Below, one piece after another: positions 51,163 to 59,079 of a DNA stretch of 64,000 nt (its first letter is position 1; every line of letters begins with the position of its first letter). A program made the position numbers and the translations under genes. The stretch lies in NCBI GenBank assembly GCA_028293625.1, contig JAQGOL010000033.1, positions 1 to 64,000 of the forward strand, written 5' to 3'. The notes below the pieces were generated by a model. It was given only the letters and a program-made list of their open reading frames with translations. It did not search any database and was not told where the DNA came from. This DNA comes from Chthoniobacteraceae bacterium. Lineage in GTDB: Bacteria > Verrucomicrobiota > Verrucomicrobiia > Chthoniobacterales > Chthoniobacteraceae.

Positions 51163-51885
51163 ATGCGATTTGCTGTATTTGGAGACATTCACGCCAACCT
51201 CGAAGCCCTGACCGCCGTTCTCGCCGATGCCGAGGCGCACGGGGTCACTCATCATATCTGCCTGGGCGACATTGTCGGCTACAGCGCCAATCCTCACGAA
51301 TGCCTTCAGATCGTGCGCGGCCTCGATTGCCCGGTGGTCAAAGGCAATCATGACGAACAGGCTTCCGTCACCGATGACCTGGCGGGATTTAATCCATTGG
51401 CCGAGGAAGCGATCAATTGGACGCGCAAACAGCTCACCGAAGAGGATAAACAGTGGTTGCGTGAACTGAAGATGGTGCGCCAGGTGCGCGATTTCACCAT
51501 CGTCCACGCCACGCTCGATACCCCGCACAAATGGGGCTACGTCTTTAACCAGCTCGATGCGGCCGCCAGCTTTAACTATCAGCACACGCAGATCTGTTTC
51601 TACGGTCATACCCACGCCCCGCGCGCTTATATCCGCGATGCGTCAGTGAAGAGCCAGACCTTCGATAAATTGACCATCGAACCGGGCAAAAAGTATTTCA
51701 TCAACGTCGGCAGCGTCGGGCAGCCGCGCGATGGCGACTGGCACGCTTCCTACTGCATCTACACCCCCGAGAAGCAGCTGGTTGAATTGCGGCGCATCGA
51801 ATACGACATCTGGACCGCGCAGGATAAAATCATTGAGGCCGGTTTGCCTCAGCGTCTCGCCGATCGCCTTGCCCTCGGCAAATAG
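51163..51885 (+). CDS. YfcE-like metallophosphoesterase
   Basis: The 240-residue protein has the motifs FGDIHANLEAL, CLGDIVGYSANPHE, VKGNHDEQ and FYGHTHAPR of the calcineurin-like YfcE/MJ0936 group, which often acts on phosphodiesters or nucleotides. It begins 5 bp after the previous stop and ends 4 bp before the GT9 gene. Cytoplasmic; substrate unknown. Confidence 0.88.
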   Translation: MRFAVFGDIHANLEALTAVLADAEAHGVTHHICLGDIVGYSANPHECLQIVRGLDCPVVKGNHDEQASVTDDLAGFNPLAEEAINWTRKQLTEEDKQWLRELKMVRQVRDFTIVHATLDTPHKWGYVFNQLDAAASFNYQHTQICFYGHTHAPRAYIRDASVKSQTFDKLTIEPGKKYFINVGSVGQPRDGDWHASYCIYTPEKQLVELRRIEYDIWTAQDKIIEAGLPQRLADRLALGK

Positions 51886-51889
51886 CCGT

Positions 51890-52900
51890 GTGAGCCCGGC
51901 CGCTCCGAGCTCGGTTTCGCCGCCGGCGTCCATCCTGGTCATCAAACCGAGCTCGCTCGGGGACGTCGTGCACACCCTGCCTGCCGTTGCGCTTTTAAAA
52001 AAGCATTGGCCCCAAAGCCGCATCCGATGGCTGATCAACCCGGAATGGGCGCCGTTGCTTGCCGCGAACCCCGATATTGATGAAGTCGTCCTCTTTCCCC
52101 GCTCCGAGTTTCGCGGCCTGAAAGGGCTGAAAAAAATCATCCCCTGGGCGCGCGCGATTCGAGCCGCGCATCGCTCGGAACTTGTCCTCGATTTCCAGGG
52201 CCTCCTTCGAAGCGCTCTGATCACGCGCCTTTGCCGCGCTCTCCGCGGCCGGATCATTGGCCTTTCCGATGCAAGGGAAGGCGCCCGCTTTTTCTACGAT
52301 CAGGTGGCCGATGTCGGAGACAAACCGCATGCCGTCGACCGTTATCTCAGGCTTGCCGCCTTTCTTGGCATCGACACGGCCGGCTCGGAGCTTCAATGGC
52401 GCCTGCCCCCTGGCGTTCCTCCCAGGAATCCTCCCAAAGCCGGTTACCTCCTGCTGCACCCTTTTTCCCGAGGCGCCGGCAAATCGCTCAGCCCGAAGGA
52501 GGTCAGCGAGTTTTGCCGGGCGATGGCACCCATCCGTGTCGTCGTGGCGGGCCGCGCTGATGAACCCGTGGCGGCCGCCGATAATGTGATCAACCTGCTG
52601 AACGCCACCACTCTTGAGGAACTCATCTGGCTGATTCGAAACGCGGGCTTTGTTGTCAGTGTCGATAGCGGGCCAATGCACATCGCGGCGGCCATCACCG
52701 CGCGTCTGGTTTCAATCCATACCTGGAGCGATCCCCAGAAGGTCGGCCCTTATTCACCCGGCGCCTGGGTCTGGAAAGCGGGCCGGCTCTTCCAGCAAAA
52801 GAAACCCGAGGCCGCGCGCACGATGCCCGATCTCGTCCAATTGGCCGTTTTTCTTAAAGCCGAAGCGTTTTCCGGTAAGTTCGTTGAACATCGCGCTTGA
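51890..52900 (+). CDS. Glycosyltransferase family 9 (heptosyltransferase-like)
   Basis: I chose GTG 51890, 4 bp after the upstream stop; a longer ATG-initiated frame overlaps the phosphoesterase gene. The 336 residues show ILVIKPSSLGDVVHTLPAVALL, the GT9 hallmark, then ELVLDFQGLLRSALITRL, KAGYLLLHPFSRGAGKSLSP and VVSVDSGPMHIAAA. WaaC/WaaF and RfaQ-type transferases look like this. With the GT9 at 39205 it is the second heptosyltransferase candidate. Confidence 0.88.
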   Translation: MSPAAPSSVSPPASILVIKPSSLGDVVHTLPAVALLKKHWPQSRIRWLINPEWAPLLAANPDIDEVVLFPRSEFRGLKGLKKIIPWARAIRAAHRSELVLDFQGLLRSALITRLCRALRGRIIGLSDAREGARFFYDQVADVGDKPHAVDRYLRLAAFLGIDTAGSELQWRLPPGVPPRNPPKAGYLLLHPFSRGAGKSLSPKEVSEFCRAMAPIRVVVAGRADEPVAAADNVINLLNATTLEELIWLIRNAGFVVSVDSGPMHIAAAITARLVSIHTWSDPQKVGPYSPGAWVWKAGRLFQQKKPEAARTMPDLVQLAVFLKAEAFSGKFVEHRA

Positions 52901-52961
52901 AGCCCGCGTTTTTTCCCTCAGTATAGCCCTTCCTCCGCCATCTCGGCGGAAGTGACAGTTT

Positions 52962-53048
52962 GGATGGGTGACAGAGTGGTCGATTGTGCTCGCCTGGAAA
53001 GCGTGTGTGCCTTTACCGGCACCGGGGGTTCGAATCCCCCCCCATCCG
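52962..53048 (+). tRNA. tRNA-Ser (anticodon GGA)
   Basis: An 87-nt class II tRNA folds with acceptor arms GGATGGG (52962-52968) and CCCATCC (53041-53047) and discriminator G at 53048. The anticodon loop CTGGAAA gives GGA (52996-52998), reading UCC/UCU. A long variable arm follows, and the T arm is GGGGGTTCGAATCCCCC. CCA is not encoded. It borders the accessory patch on its right. Confidence 0.95.
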
Positions 53049-53050
53049 CT

Positions 53051-53067
53051 GCCTTGATTTTCAAGGC
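53051..53067 (+). terminator. Hairpin directly after tRNA-Ser
   Basis: GCCTTGA (53051-53057) and TCAAGGC (53061-53067) form a perfect 7-bp stem with a TTT loop, 2 bp after the tRNA and followed by TTTCC. The T run is short, so it is a weak terminator or processing hairpin. Confidence 0.45.
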
Positions 53068-53249
53068 TTTCCGGTTTGCCGGCTCCCTCTTAGTGCCGAG
53101 GTTTTTGTTCGCGGTTATCCATCCTTGTTCTCAACGGGATGGCTGATGCAGCTTGATCAAATCATTGTCAGCAGCGGATTTGCACCGGCCACATCTCCGT
53201 TCCTGGCCGGCGGCACCATCCGCTTGGTGAGCAACCCCACTTTATTGTA

Positions 53250-53462
53250 ATGTCCCAATCGTCCAATAATCTCGCCGCCTACAGCTGGTCCATCGCCGAC
53301 CTCCTTCGCGGTGACTTCAAGCAGAGCCAATACGGCCGCGTCATCCTTCCCTTTACGCTCCTGCGCCGCCTCGAATGCGTACTCGCCCCGAGCAAGCGCG
53401 CCGTGCTCGCCGAGGTCGAAAAGCTCCTTGCCATTGCCCAAAGGCTAATCTTGCCATTTTAG
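53250..53462 (+). pseudogene. hsdM: Truncated type I DNA methyltransferase subunit M
   Basis: The 70-codon frame begins [20 protein letters not shown] and [20 protein letters not shown], the very conserved N-terminus of HsdM (helical region before the SAM domain). The match ends near residue 57 and the frame stops at 53460-53462. HsdM is normally 500 residues or more with DPPY-type catalytic motifs, so only the first part remains. The ATG sits in TAATG, overlapping the stop of a 34-codon frame (53146-53250) of unknown origin. An antitoxin-toxin pair follows 23 bp later. Confidence 0.85.
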
Positions 53463-53484
53463 CCAAGATACGGACATTCAGGCC

Positions 53485-53841
53485 ATGGCCAACACCGCAT
53501 CGCATCCCTTTGGTTTCGCCTCGGTCGCCGATTTAGCTGAGGTCACCGCCAGCGTTCTCAAAAACAAATTCAGCGAGGTTGCGCGCCTCGCCGCCAACGG
53601 CCCCCTTGCAGTCTCCCGCCACCACCGCCGCGAATTCGTCATCCTCACCGCCGAGCAATATGAGGAACTCCAGCAGACCCGCCGCGCGCCGCTCGAAAGC
53701 CTCGCGGCGGAGTTCGACCAAATAGTCGCCCGCATGAACACGCCCGAGGGCAAACGCGCCACTGCCGCCCTGTTCTCGGCCACCTCCGCTGATCTGGGCC
53801 GGGCCGCCGTGAAAAAACCTCGGCCCGTCGCTCATGCCTGA
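53485..53841 (+). CDS. Phd/YefM-like antitoxin
   Basis: The 118-residue protein has the Phd/YefM pattern in residues about 15-60 (DLAEVTASVLKNKFSEVARLA, GPLAVSRHHRREFVILTAEQY). This DNA-binding antitoxin domain neutralises a toxin through a flexible C-terminal tail and usually autoregulates its operon. Here the tail (residues 60-118) is Arg/Ala-rich. The next gene starts 8 bp before its stop and encodes a zeta-like P-loop protein. The promoter should lie in the 53463-53484 gap or upstream; I see no clear operator. Confidence 0.85.
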   Translation: MANTASHPFGFASVADLAEVTASVLKNKFSEVARLAANGPLAVSRHHRREFVILTAEQYEELQQTRRAPLESLAAEFDQIVARMNTPEGKRATAALFSATSADLGRAAVKKPRPVAHA

Positions 53842-54517
53842 CCCCCGTCCGCTCATCCCTGACCCAGGTCCCCGGGGAATCATCACCGTGCTCGCCGGCG
53901 TTAATGGCGCGGGAAAAAGCAGCGTTGCGGGCAACTACCTTCGCCAAGCGGGTGGCGACTACTACAACCCAGACGAAGCGACCCGAATCATCCTCCGGCA
54001 AAATCCTGGCCTGGCTCCGGCCACTGCCAATGGGCTGGCCTGGACCGAAGGCAAGGAGCGCCTGGAGAGGGCCATCGCCGAGGGCTCAGACTTCGTCTTT
54101 GAAACCACGCTCGGGGCCAACACGATCACCCATCTGCTGCTGCGTGCCACCTGCGAGGGCATGGCCATCAAAGTCTGTTTCGTCGGCCTCGTCTCGGTGG
54201 AGCACCACCTCCGCCGTGTGGCCGCCCGTGTGGCGGTCGGCGGTCACGACATCCCGGAATCGAAGATTCGCGAGCGCTGGCAAAATAGCCGGTTGAACAT
54301 CATCCGTCTGCTGCCACACCTCACCGAGTTTGTGCTCTGGGACAACTCCGCCGAGGCCGACTTCGCCGCCGCCGCCCCCTCGCCCGTGCTCCTCTTGCAG
54401 GTCGTGGACGGCAACATTCTTGCGCCGGACAACCTCGCTGCCACGCCCGAGTGGGCCAAACCCATCGTCGCCGCCGCGCTTAAAATCCACTCTTCCCAAC
54501 GTCCTCCGTCCTCATGA
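53834..54517 (+). CDS. Zeta-toxin-like P-loop kinase
   Basis: The 227-residue protein has Walker A GVNGAGKS (22-29) and the zeta/PezT pattern of substrate-binding motifs: DYYNPDEATRII, ERAIAEGSDFVFETTLGANT and FVGLVSVEHHLRRVAARVAVGGHDIPE. Zeta toxins phosphorylate UDP-N-acetylglucosamine and block cell-wall synthesis; this family member is assumed to act so. It overlaps the Phd/YefM-like antitoxin gene by 8 bp. Classic zeta is paired with an epsilon antitoxin, not with Phd, so the pairing is unusual. Confidence 0.82.
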   Translation: MPDPRPLIPDPGPRGIITVLAGVNGAGKSSVAGNYLRQAGGDYYNPDEATRIILRQNPGLAPATANGLAWTEGKERLERAIAEGSDFVFETTLGANTITHLLLRATCEGMAIKVCFVGLVSVEHHLRRVAARVAVGGHDIPESKIRERWQNSRLNIIRLLPHLTEFVLWDNSAEADFAAAAPSPVLLLQVVDGNILAPDNLAATPEWAKPIVAAALKIHSSQRPPSS

Positions 54518-54696
54518 GCGACCCCACCAAAGCCTGCTGTGGAATGAAACAGAAAGCCTTACTGATGGTTTCATGGGAAACCCCGATCAGTTGTAAAAGC
54601 AGCCTGGGTTGCAGACAGCCCGCCGTCTCTTCCAGCTGGCCGAGGTTTATTGATGAGTTGCGGGTCTGCGGAGAAAGAATGCAGCTGCTGCGCTGA
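54514..54696 (+). pseudogene. Broken start of a frame coupled to the toxin gene
   Basis: ATG 54514 overlaps the toxin stop (ATGA), a strong sign that a coupled gene once began here. The 60-codon frame (MSDPTKACCGMKQKALLMVS onward) has no recognisable fold, and its 3' end lies antisense to the membrane-protein gene at 54647. I read it as the 5' stub of a lost third gene, such as hsdS, joined to other DNA. It may also be chance. Confidence 0.3.
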
Positions 54697-55012
54697 TGGA
54701 ACCGAGGATGAGGGAGATAAGCCCGTCACTGTTCCCAAAACCGAGGCTGTTGTCAGGGTGGGGTGGATCGATGGAGACGCAGGCGAGCGTCAGAACTATA
54801 AAAGTGGAAGCGAGGGCGCGGCCGATCGTGCCGGCGACAACCAGCCAGGAGACACCGAGCACGAGCGATCCCAGAACAAAACTGACGGTCGCCAGAGGAT
54901 GTTTGGCAAAGGGCGTACTGGCGAGTGCGCTTGAAACCACTCCAAGAATCAGCGCGGAAAACCAGATCGCAGTGCGTGCAATCGATCGCGTGAACTGACT
55001 GTTTGCCGTCAT
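54647..55012 (-). CDS. Small multi-pass membrane protein
   Basis: The 121-residue product has three or four hydrophobic segments (TAIWFSALILGVVSSALA, ATVSFVLGSLVLGVSWLVVAG, ALASTFIVLTLACVS, LISLILGSISAAAAFFL) and a short basic C-terminus. I do not recognise the family. It has an ATG start but no obvious Shine-Dalgarno. Confidence 0.6.
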   Translation of the reverse strand: MTANSQFTRSIARTAIWFSALILGVVSSALASTPFAKHPLATVSFVLGSLVLGVSWLVVAGTIGRALASTFIVLTLACVSIDPPHPDNSLGFGNSDGLISLILGSISAAAAFFLRRPATHQ

Positions 55013-55057
55013 GCTTTTTCGCCCCTGATCAATTCAAAGGCCGGCGGTCCTGGCGAA

Positions 55058-55357
55058 CTACGAGAGCGCCTTCAAAAACTTCAGATGAATCAGCACAATA
55101 ATACTTAGAACGACCTGAAGCAGCAGCTCATAAAGCCCAAGCCCAAGGCCAGGGAAACGGAAGTGCATGATCAAGGTGATTAGGAACAATCCTCCAATGA
55201 ATCCTTTTGCCCAGGTCGATGCGGAGCTGACGAAAATATAGGTTATCGCCAGTCCGATTGAGCCAAAGAACGGAATGATGGAATAGGGGATGGAAGTCAA
55301 AGGCGTCCATGTAAGCCGACACCGTGGTAACACGCGACCACATTCATTGGTGTCCAT
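55058..55357 (-). CDS. Small membrane protein
   Basis: From the ATG at 55357 the product has 99 residues with three hydrophobic helices (SIPYSIIPFFGSIGLAITYIF, GFIGGLFLITLIMHF, LYELLLQVVLSIIVLIHL). An ATG at 55420 would add 21 residues. Same strand as the preceding small membrane protein, with a 45-bp gap between them. Both are unknown; they may form a pair. Confidence 0.5.
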   Translation of the reverse strand: MDTNECGRVLPRCRLTWTPLTSIPYSIIPFFGSIGLAITYIFVSSASTWAKGFIGGLFLITLIMHFRFPGLGLGLYELLLQVVLSIIVLIHLKFLKALS

Positions 55358-55647
55358 GCAATTGCCGGCCGCGCTTAAGGCACGTGGCAGAACCAGGCTG
55401 TCTGCCTTCCTGAGCGCCATTCAAAAGTCTTTTGGCATACGGCTGTTAGTGGGGAGTGCGATGACGGCCCCCTTATGAATGTTCATCTCCCTGCGCGATC
55501 GTTCCCCATCGCTCTCGCCATACTGTCGATTCAATCCAGGCCATCCGTCCGTTGCGAAAACCATTGCCTCCTTCGTGTTTTTTCTTTTGTGAACGCAATT
55601 TCGGTATTCTGCAACTTTGTGCCGCGACCGTGGTTTGCAGCTTCTCT

Positions 55648-56070
55648 ATGAAGAAACTCCTCCCATTGTGCATCCTCGCCGCAGCCGGCATGGTTCTCCT
55701 TCCCTCCGTCTCTCCCGCCCAGGAGACCGCCGCACCCGCCCGTGGACGCGCCCAGCTTGATCCGGCCGCACGCCTGAAGATGATGACCGAGCGCCTTGGT
55801 CTCACTGAAGATCAGCAAACCAAGATCAAAGCGATCTATGAAAAGAACGCGCCGCTTACCAAGGATCTCCTGGCCAAAGGCCGCCAGAACCTGACCGACG
55901 AAGAAAAAACCAAGCTTCGCGAGCTGAACAAGGCTCAGAGCGACGAGATCGAGGCGATCCTTACGCCCGAGCAGAAAGAAAAAATGAAAGAACTGCGCGC
56001 CGCGGGCCGTCCCGGCGGAGCAGGCGCCCCCGGCGGTGCCGGAGCTGGCAAGCCTGACGCAGCCAAGTAA
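55648..56070 (+). CDS. Spy/CpxP-like periplasmic protein
   Basis: From ATG 55648 the product has 140 residues: a signal peptide (LLPLCILAAAGMVLLPSVSPAQ) and a helical body with two LTxxQ-type motifs (LGLTEDQQTKIKAIYEKNA, ILTPEQKEKMKEL). The LTxxQ motif is the mark of Spy/CpxP chaperone-like proteins in the periplasm. The C-terminus is Gly/Ala rich. A strong terminator follows 13 bp after the stop. Confidence 0.75.
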   Translation: MKKLLPLCILAAAGMVLLPSVSPAQETAAPARGRAQLDPAARLKMMTERLGLTEDQQTKIKAIYEKNAPLTKDLLAKGRQNLTDEEKTKLRELNKAQSDEIEAILTPEQKEKMKELRAAGRPGGAGAPGGAGAGKPDAAK

Positions 56071-56083
56071 TCCCTTCACAAAA

Positions 56084-56119
56084 ACGCCAGGGACAACCTT
56101 TGTCCCTGGCGTTTTTTTG
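56084..56119 (+). terminator. Rho-independent terminator of the Spy-like gene
   Basis: ACGCCAGGGACA (56084-56095) and TGTCCCTGGCGT (56101-56112) form a perfect 12-bp stem with a 5-nt loop, extended by three A-T pairs. A TTTTTTT run follows. It is 13 bp after the stop of the Spy-like gene and reads the same way. Confidence 0.92.
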
Positions 56120-56185
56120 TACCGCAAGCTCGCGCGAGGTTTGCCGTCCGCGGATGCCTTTTGCTTCCGCTATTTCCGGTCAGCT

Positions 56186-56920
56186 TTATTTCAGCTCGTT
56201 TTTTTCCGCATCAGCCTTGGTGCCCTGACGAATCGAAAACTCAGAATAGATTGGATAAAAGGGGAGCCGCGAGGTGCTGATGGCCGCGATCCCGGCGACA
56301 ATTGGGTTCTGTTTCCACGCTTTGGAATTGAGCGTCTTCGGCTTGCCATAAGTCCAATGCTCGCCGTCCTGGCTCATCGCACCGAGCAATTGATCGCCTT
56401 TGCGTTCGAGTTTGAGCCAGGTTGGTTTGCCTTTCTCAGTTGGCAGATCAGCCGTTGTGCCGATCTCCTGAAGTTCACCGTCCACCCGAATCTCAAAGTT
56501 GGTGTAAGGTACGGCTTCGTCGCCCTGATGGTGCAGCGTTGCGCGTTCAATCCGCACAAAATTGGCGTTATCCGCAAAGACTACCAGCCCCGCGCCGGTA
56601 TAACCGCTGCGCAATCTCTCGCTCGATTGATCGCCGGGTTGAAATTCGCCTTCTATCTTCACCTGGATAGTAAAATCGCCTGATACCGGCTGAAGAACGC
56701 GCGGGGCCATGGCGCTTCTCAGTTCCGCGCTCAGATCGTGCGAATCCGCGGAGCCTGGGACAGTAATCGTGAGCTTTTGGTTTTCTACTTTAAACTCACA
56801 ATCCTCCGCGGGGTTCAGTGTGGTTCCCCAGCCTTCAATTAACTTGTTTCCCGAAGTAGTTTCCTGTGCGAGACAGGGAATAACCAGGGCAAAGAGAGCG
56901 AGAAGTCTGAGGGTTTTCAT
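56186..56920 (-). CDS. Secreted DUF1349-like lectin-fold protein
   Basis: The 244-residue product has a signal peptide (LLALFALVIPCLAQ). A concanavalin-like beta-sandwich follows: NKLIEGWGTTLNPAEDCEFK, RVLQPVSGDFTIQVKIEGEF, GAGLVVFADNANFVRIERAT and KLERKGDQLLGAMSQDGEHW. This pattern fits DUF1349 or beta-xylosidase-like laminin-G folds that bind sugars. Catalysis is not shown. It converges with the Spy-like gene across the terminator region. Confidence 0.75.
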   Translation of the reverse strand: MKTLRLLALFALVIPCLAQETTSGNKLIEGWGTTLNPAEDCEFKVENQKLTITVPGSADSHDLSAELRSAMAPRVLQPVSGDFTIQVKIEGEFQPGDQSSERLRSGYTGAGLVVFADNANFVRIERATLHHQGDEAVPYTNFEIRVDGELQEIGTTADLPTEKGKPTWLKLERKGDQLLGAMSQDGEHWTYGKPKTLNSKAWKQNPIVAGIAAISTSRLPFYPIYSEFSIRQGTKADAEKNELK

Positions 56921-57011
56921 AGGTTTCCCAATTGAGAAACTATCTGATCCGTTACGTCAATGCGTTCGCAGATATTCTAAAAATATCTTTCAGCGCTTGG
57001 CTGCCTGTTAC

Positions 57012-58274
57012 CTACTCTTCCACCCGATAGAGATGCGTTTTTGAACGCAGAATGAGCGCTTTGCCACTGACGGCCGGGGACGCCATGAATCCGCTGCCGA
57101 ACTTGTTTTCCGCAAGCAGCTTGAACTCCCGGCCCGGCGCGAGCACGGCAACCTTGCCCTCCTCACTGCTTACATAGATGCGGCCATCGGCGAAAATCGG
57201 CGCGGCCGAGTAGTTGCCCTGAACCCGTTCCGACCAGACCGGTTTGCCGGTTTTTGCTTCCACGCAACTCACAATCCCGCCGTCGTTGATCATGTAAAGC
57301 AGATCGTCGATCAGCAGCAGTGATGGCTTGTTAGGCGCCGCCTTTTTAATCCGCCAGACGCAATGCGATTCATCGAGCAGACCGGCGCCCGGTTTCAGCG
57401 CGAAGACTTGTCCCTGGGAAAAGCCTGCGGCAATAAAGATCAACCCGAAGCCGGCCACCGGCCGCGTCGCGGCACTATGATGCTCGGGATCTTCAAAGCG
57501 CCAGAGCTCCTTGCCGGTGAGCGGTTCGTAGCCGTAATGCGCCTTGGCGCCACTGCTCACGAGCACCGGCTTGCCGTCCTGTTGCACGATCTCGCATGTG
57601 GAGAACGCCTTGCGATAGTCGCCTTCCCCGGATGGGTTCCCGGATTTATCGAGATCGTTGTAATTGACCGAGCGTTCGGTGCGCCAGACGGTCTTGCCGG
57701 TCTTCTTGTCGAGTGCGACGACAAATTGCGCGTCACTCCCATCGAAGTTCACGATCAGCAGGTCGCCCATCACGATCGGGGACGACCCGGCGCCGCGATA
57801 ATGATTGCAAACAAAATCGGTTCGCTGCCAAAGCACCTCGCCCGTTTTGGTATCAAGACAGGCGGTGCCGGGCGATCCGAACGTGATATAAACGCGGCCT
57901 TCTTCAATCACCGGCGTCGGCGAGGCGTAACTATTGAATTTGTGACAGAACTGCGGTGTCTCGACCCGGAAAAGCACCTTGTCCTGAAGTAGCGTGCCCG
58001 AGTCTTTATCGACACAGACCACGGAAAGCTCGGTGCCATCCTCGGTTGCGGTAGTCAGCCAGATCTGCGAACCAAGGATCACCGGCGACGACCATCCTTT
58101 CCCGTGAATGGCTGTCTTCCATTTTACATGGTTGCCCTCATCGAAGCTGACAGGCAATCGTGTTGAATCCGAATGCCCATCCCCGGATGGACCGCGAAAT
58201 TGCGGCCAGTCATCGGCGGCCAATGCGATGGAGCCAAAACAGATAAAAGCGGCAATGATCGGGCGGAGGGACAT
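57012..58274 (-). CDS. Secreted PQQ-like beta-propeller protein
   Basis: From ATG 58274 the product has 420 residues: a signal peptide (IIAAFICFGSIALA) and a motif typical of the group, DDWPQFRGPSGDGHSD, followed by propeller blades that contain PQQ-like repeats (HGKGWSSPVILGSQIWLTTA, LDTKTGEVLWQRTD, ALDKKTGKTVWRTERS, VEAKTGKPVWSERVQ). These BamB/PQQ-dehydrogenase-like propellers are common in Verrucomicrobiota and Planctomycetota; true PQQ use is uncertain. Start at 58313 would add 13 residues without a signal-like sequence. Confidence 0.83.
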   Translation of the reverse strand: MSLRPIIAAFICFGSIALAADDWPQFRGPSGDGHSDSTRLPVSFDEGNHVKWKTAIHGKGWSSPVILGSQIWLTTATEDGTELSVVCVDKDSGTLLQDKVLFRVETPQFCHKFNSYASPTPVIEEGRVYITFGSPGTACLDTKTGEVLWQRTDFVCNHYRGAGSSPIVMGDLLIVNFDGSDAQFVVALDKKTGKTVWRTERSVNYNDLDKSGNPSGEGDYRKAFSTCEIVQQDGKPVLVSSGAKAHYGYEPLTGKELWRFEDPEHHSAATRPVAGFGLIFIAAGFSQGQVFALKPGAGLLDESHCVWRIKKAAPNKPSLLLIDDLLYMINDGGIVSCVEAKTGKPVWSERVQGNYSAAPIFADGRIYVSSEEGKVAVLAPGREFKLLAENKFGSGFMASPAVSGKALILRSKTHLYRVEE

Positions 58275-58393
58275 GCGCGCAAGTATGACAACCTTCGCGT
58301 TATTTGGCAGCAAGAAGCTCCTTGCTTTTTTAAGCCGTTGGTTTGGCTTGAATCCCGCAAAACCCGCGCCGTCTGCGCGCGGCTTTCCTTTGT

Positions 58394-58585
58394 ATGGAAC
58401 CTTACATCAAATCGAGTTCACCACTGCGCGGAGAGCTGAAGCCCGGGATTCAACACGGACCCGGACAGCCAAAGATTGAGCGGCGCCAAAAGGAGGAAGT
58501 GGCCGCGACCCGTCGGGCCCTGAAAAAGGCGGCCCGCAGGGAAGGCAGGAAAGAGATTGAGGAGCTCGATCCGCACGATTTGTAA
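58394..58585 (+). CDS. Small charged protein, possibly real
   Basis: The 63-residue frame encodes a Lys/Arg/Glu-rich helical end (RRALKKAARREGRKEIEELD) and a Pro/Gly-rich start. There is no Shine-Dalgarno and no recognised family. It lies 54 bp before a secreted protein gene on the same strand. It could be a real small gene or chance coding. Confidence 0.35.
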   Translation: MEPYIKSSSPLRGELKPGIQHGPGQPKIERRQKEEVAATRRALKKAARREGRKEIEELDPHDL

Positions 58586-58639
58586 AACGCCCGAAGATAT
58601 TCTGAATATAATCCTGCCTTCCCTCGTCCCAGCCGTGAC

Positions 58640-58990
58640 ATGAAGCCGATCCTCCTCCTCATCGCCTGCCTCCTGTTCGCGTCGCCCGCTTTCGCTTTTG
58701 ACCCGCCGCCGCTTGAAAAACTGGAGGCAACGCGGATCCTTGAAGCGATGGAATGGAAGGAGATTACGCTGATCGCCATTCGCCAGGGTGAAACCGTGCA
58801 GGGTGCGCCTTCCCCGATCAGTGCGACGGTCCTGGGGCTCGGGACCCTGGATGGCAAACACCAGAAGATCTGTCTGACCGTTTCTTTCGACAACGATCTG
58901 AAATGGCACGTGCTTGAGCTTAATCAGAAAAGCGCCCGGCTTTGGACCAAGGAGGGGTACAGGGAAATAAAACCGTGGGCGACCTGGTGA
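58640..58990 (+). CDS. Small secreted protein
   Basis: The 116 residues begin with a signal peptide (KPILLLIACLLFASPAFAF). The mature part (LEKLEATRILEAMEWKEITL, HQKICLTVSFDNDLKWHVLEL) is a small alpha/beta domain without recognised homology. A terminator-like hairpin follows (59062-59079). Confidence 0.65.
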   Translation: MKPILLLIACLLFASPAFAFDPPPLEKLEATRILEAMEWKEITLIAIRQGETVQGAPSPISATVLGLGTLDGKHQKICLTVSFDNDLKWHVLELNQKSARLWTKEGYREIKPWATW

Positions 58991-59007
58991 ATTTCCCCTC
59001 TTACTCG

Positions 59008-59054
59008 TAATCGTAATCGCCCGGTTATACGGAAGAGCGGAGCGATTAAGATTA
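59008..59054. repeat. Inverted repeat with TAATCGTAATCGC arms
   Basis: TAATCGTAATCGC (59008-59020) and GCGATTAAGATTA (59042-59054) pair in 12 of 13 positions around a 21-nt loop. It lies between the small secreted-protein gene and lysC. The short tandem of TAATCG resembles the palindromic repeats scattered in some environmental genomes; only this copy is seen. Confidence 0.6.
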
Positions 59055-59061
59055 TGAACGG

Positions 59062-59079
59062 AGCGGCTTTGCCGCTTTT
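59062..59079 (+). terminator. Terminator-like hairpin before the lysC stop
   Basis: AGCGGC (59062-59067) and GCCGCT (59071-59076) pair around a TTT loop, with five T residues (59076-59080) at and after the stem's end. Read on the plus strand it terminates the secreted-protein gene; its last T pairs with the stop region of lysC on the other strand. Confidence 0.6.

Noticed and set aside
53146-53250. 34-codon frame ending in TAATG at the hsdM remnant
   Set aside because: It has no recognised sequence and may be chance; I kept it only as a note under hsdM.
53250-54517. Intact type I restriction-modification system
   Set aside because: HsdM stops after about 70 codons and no hsdS or hsdR follows; only the toxin pair is intact.
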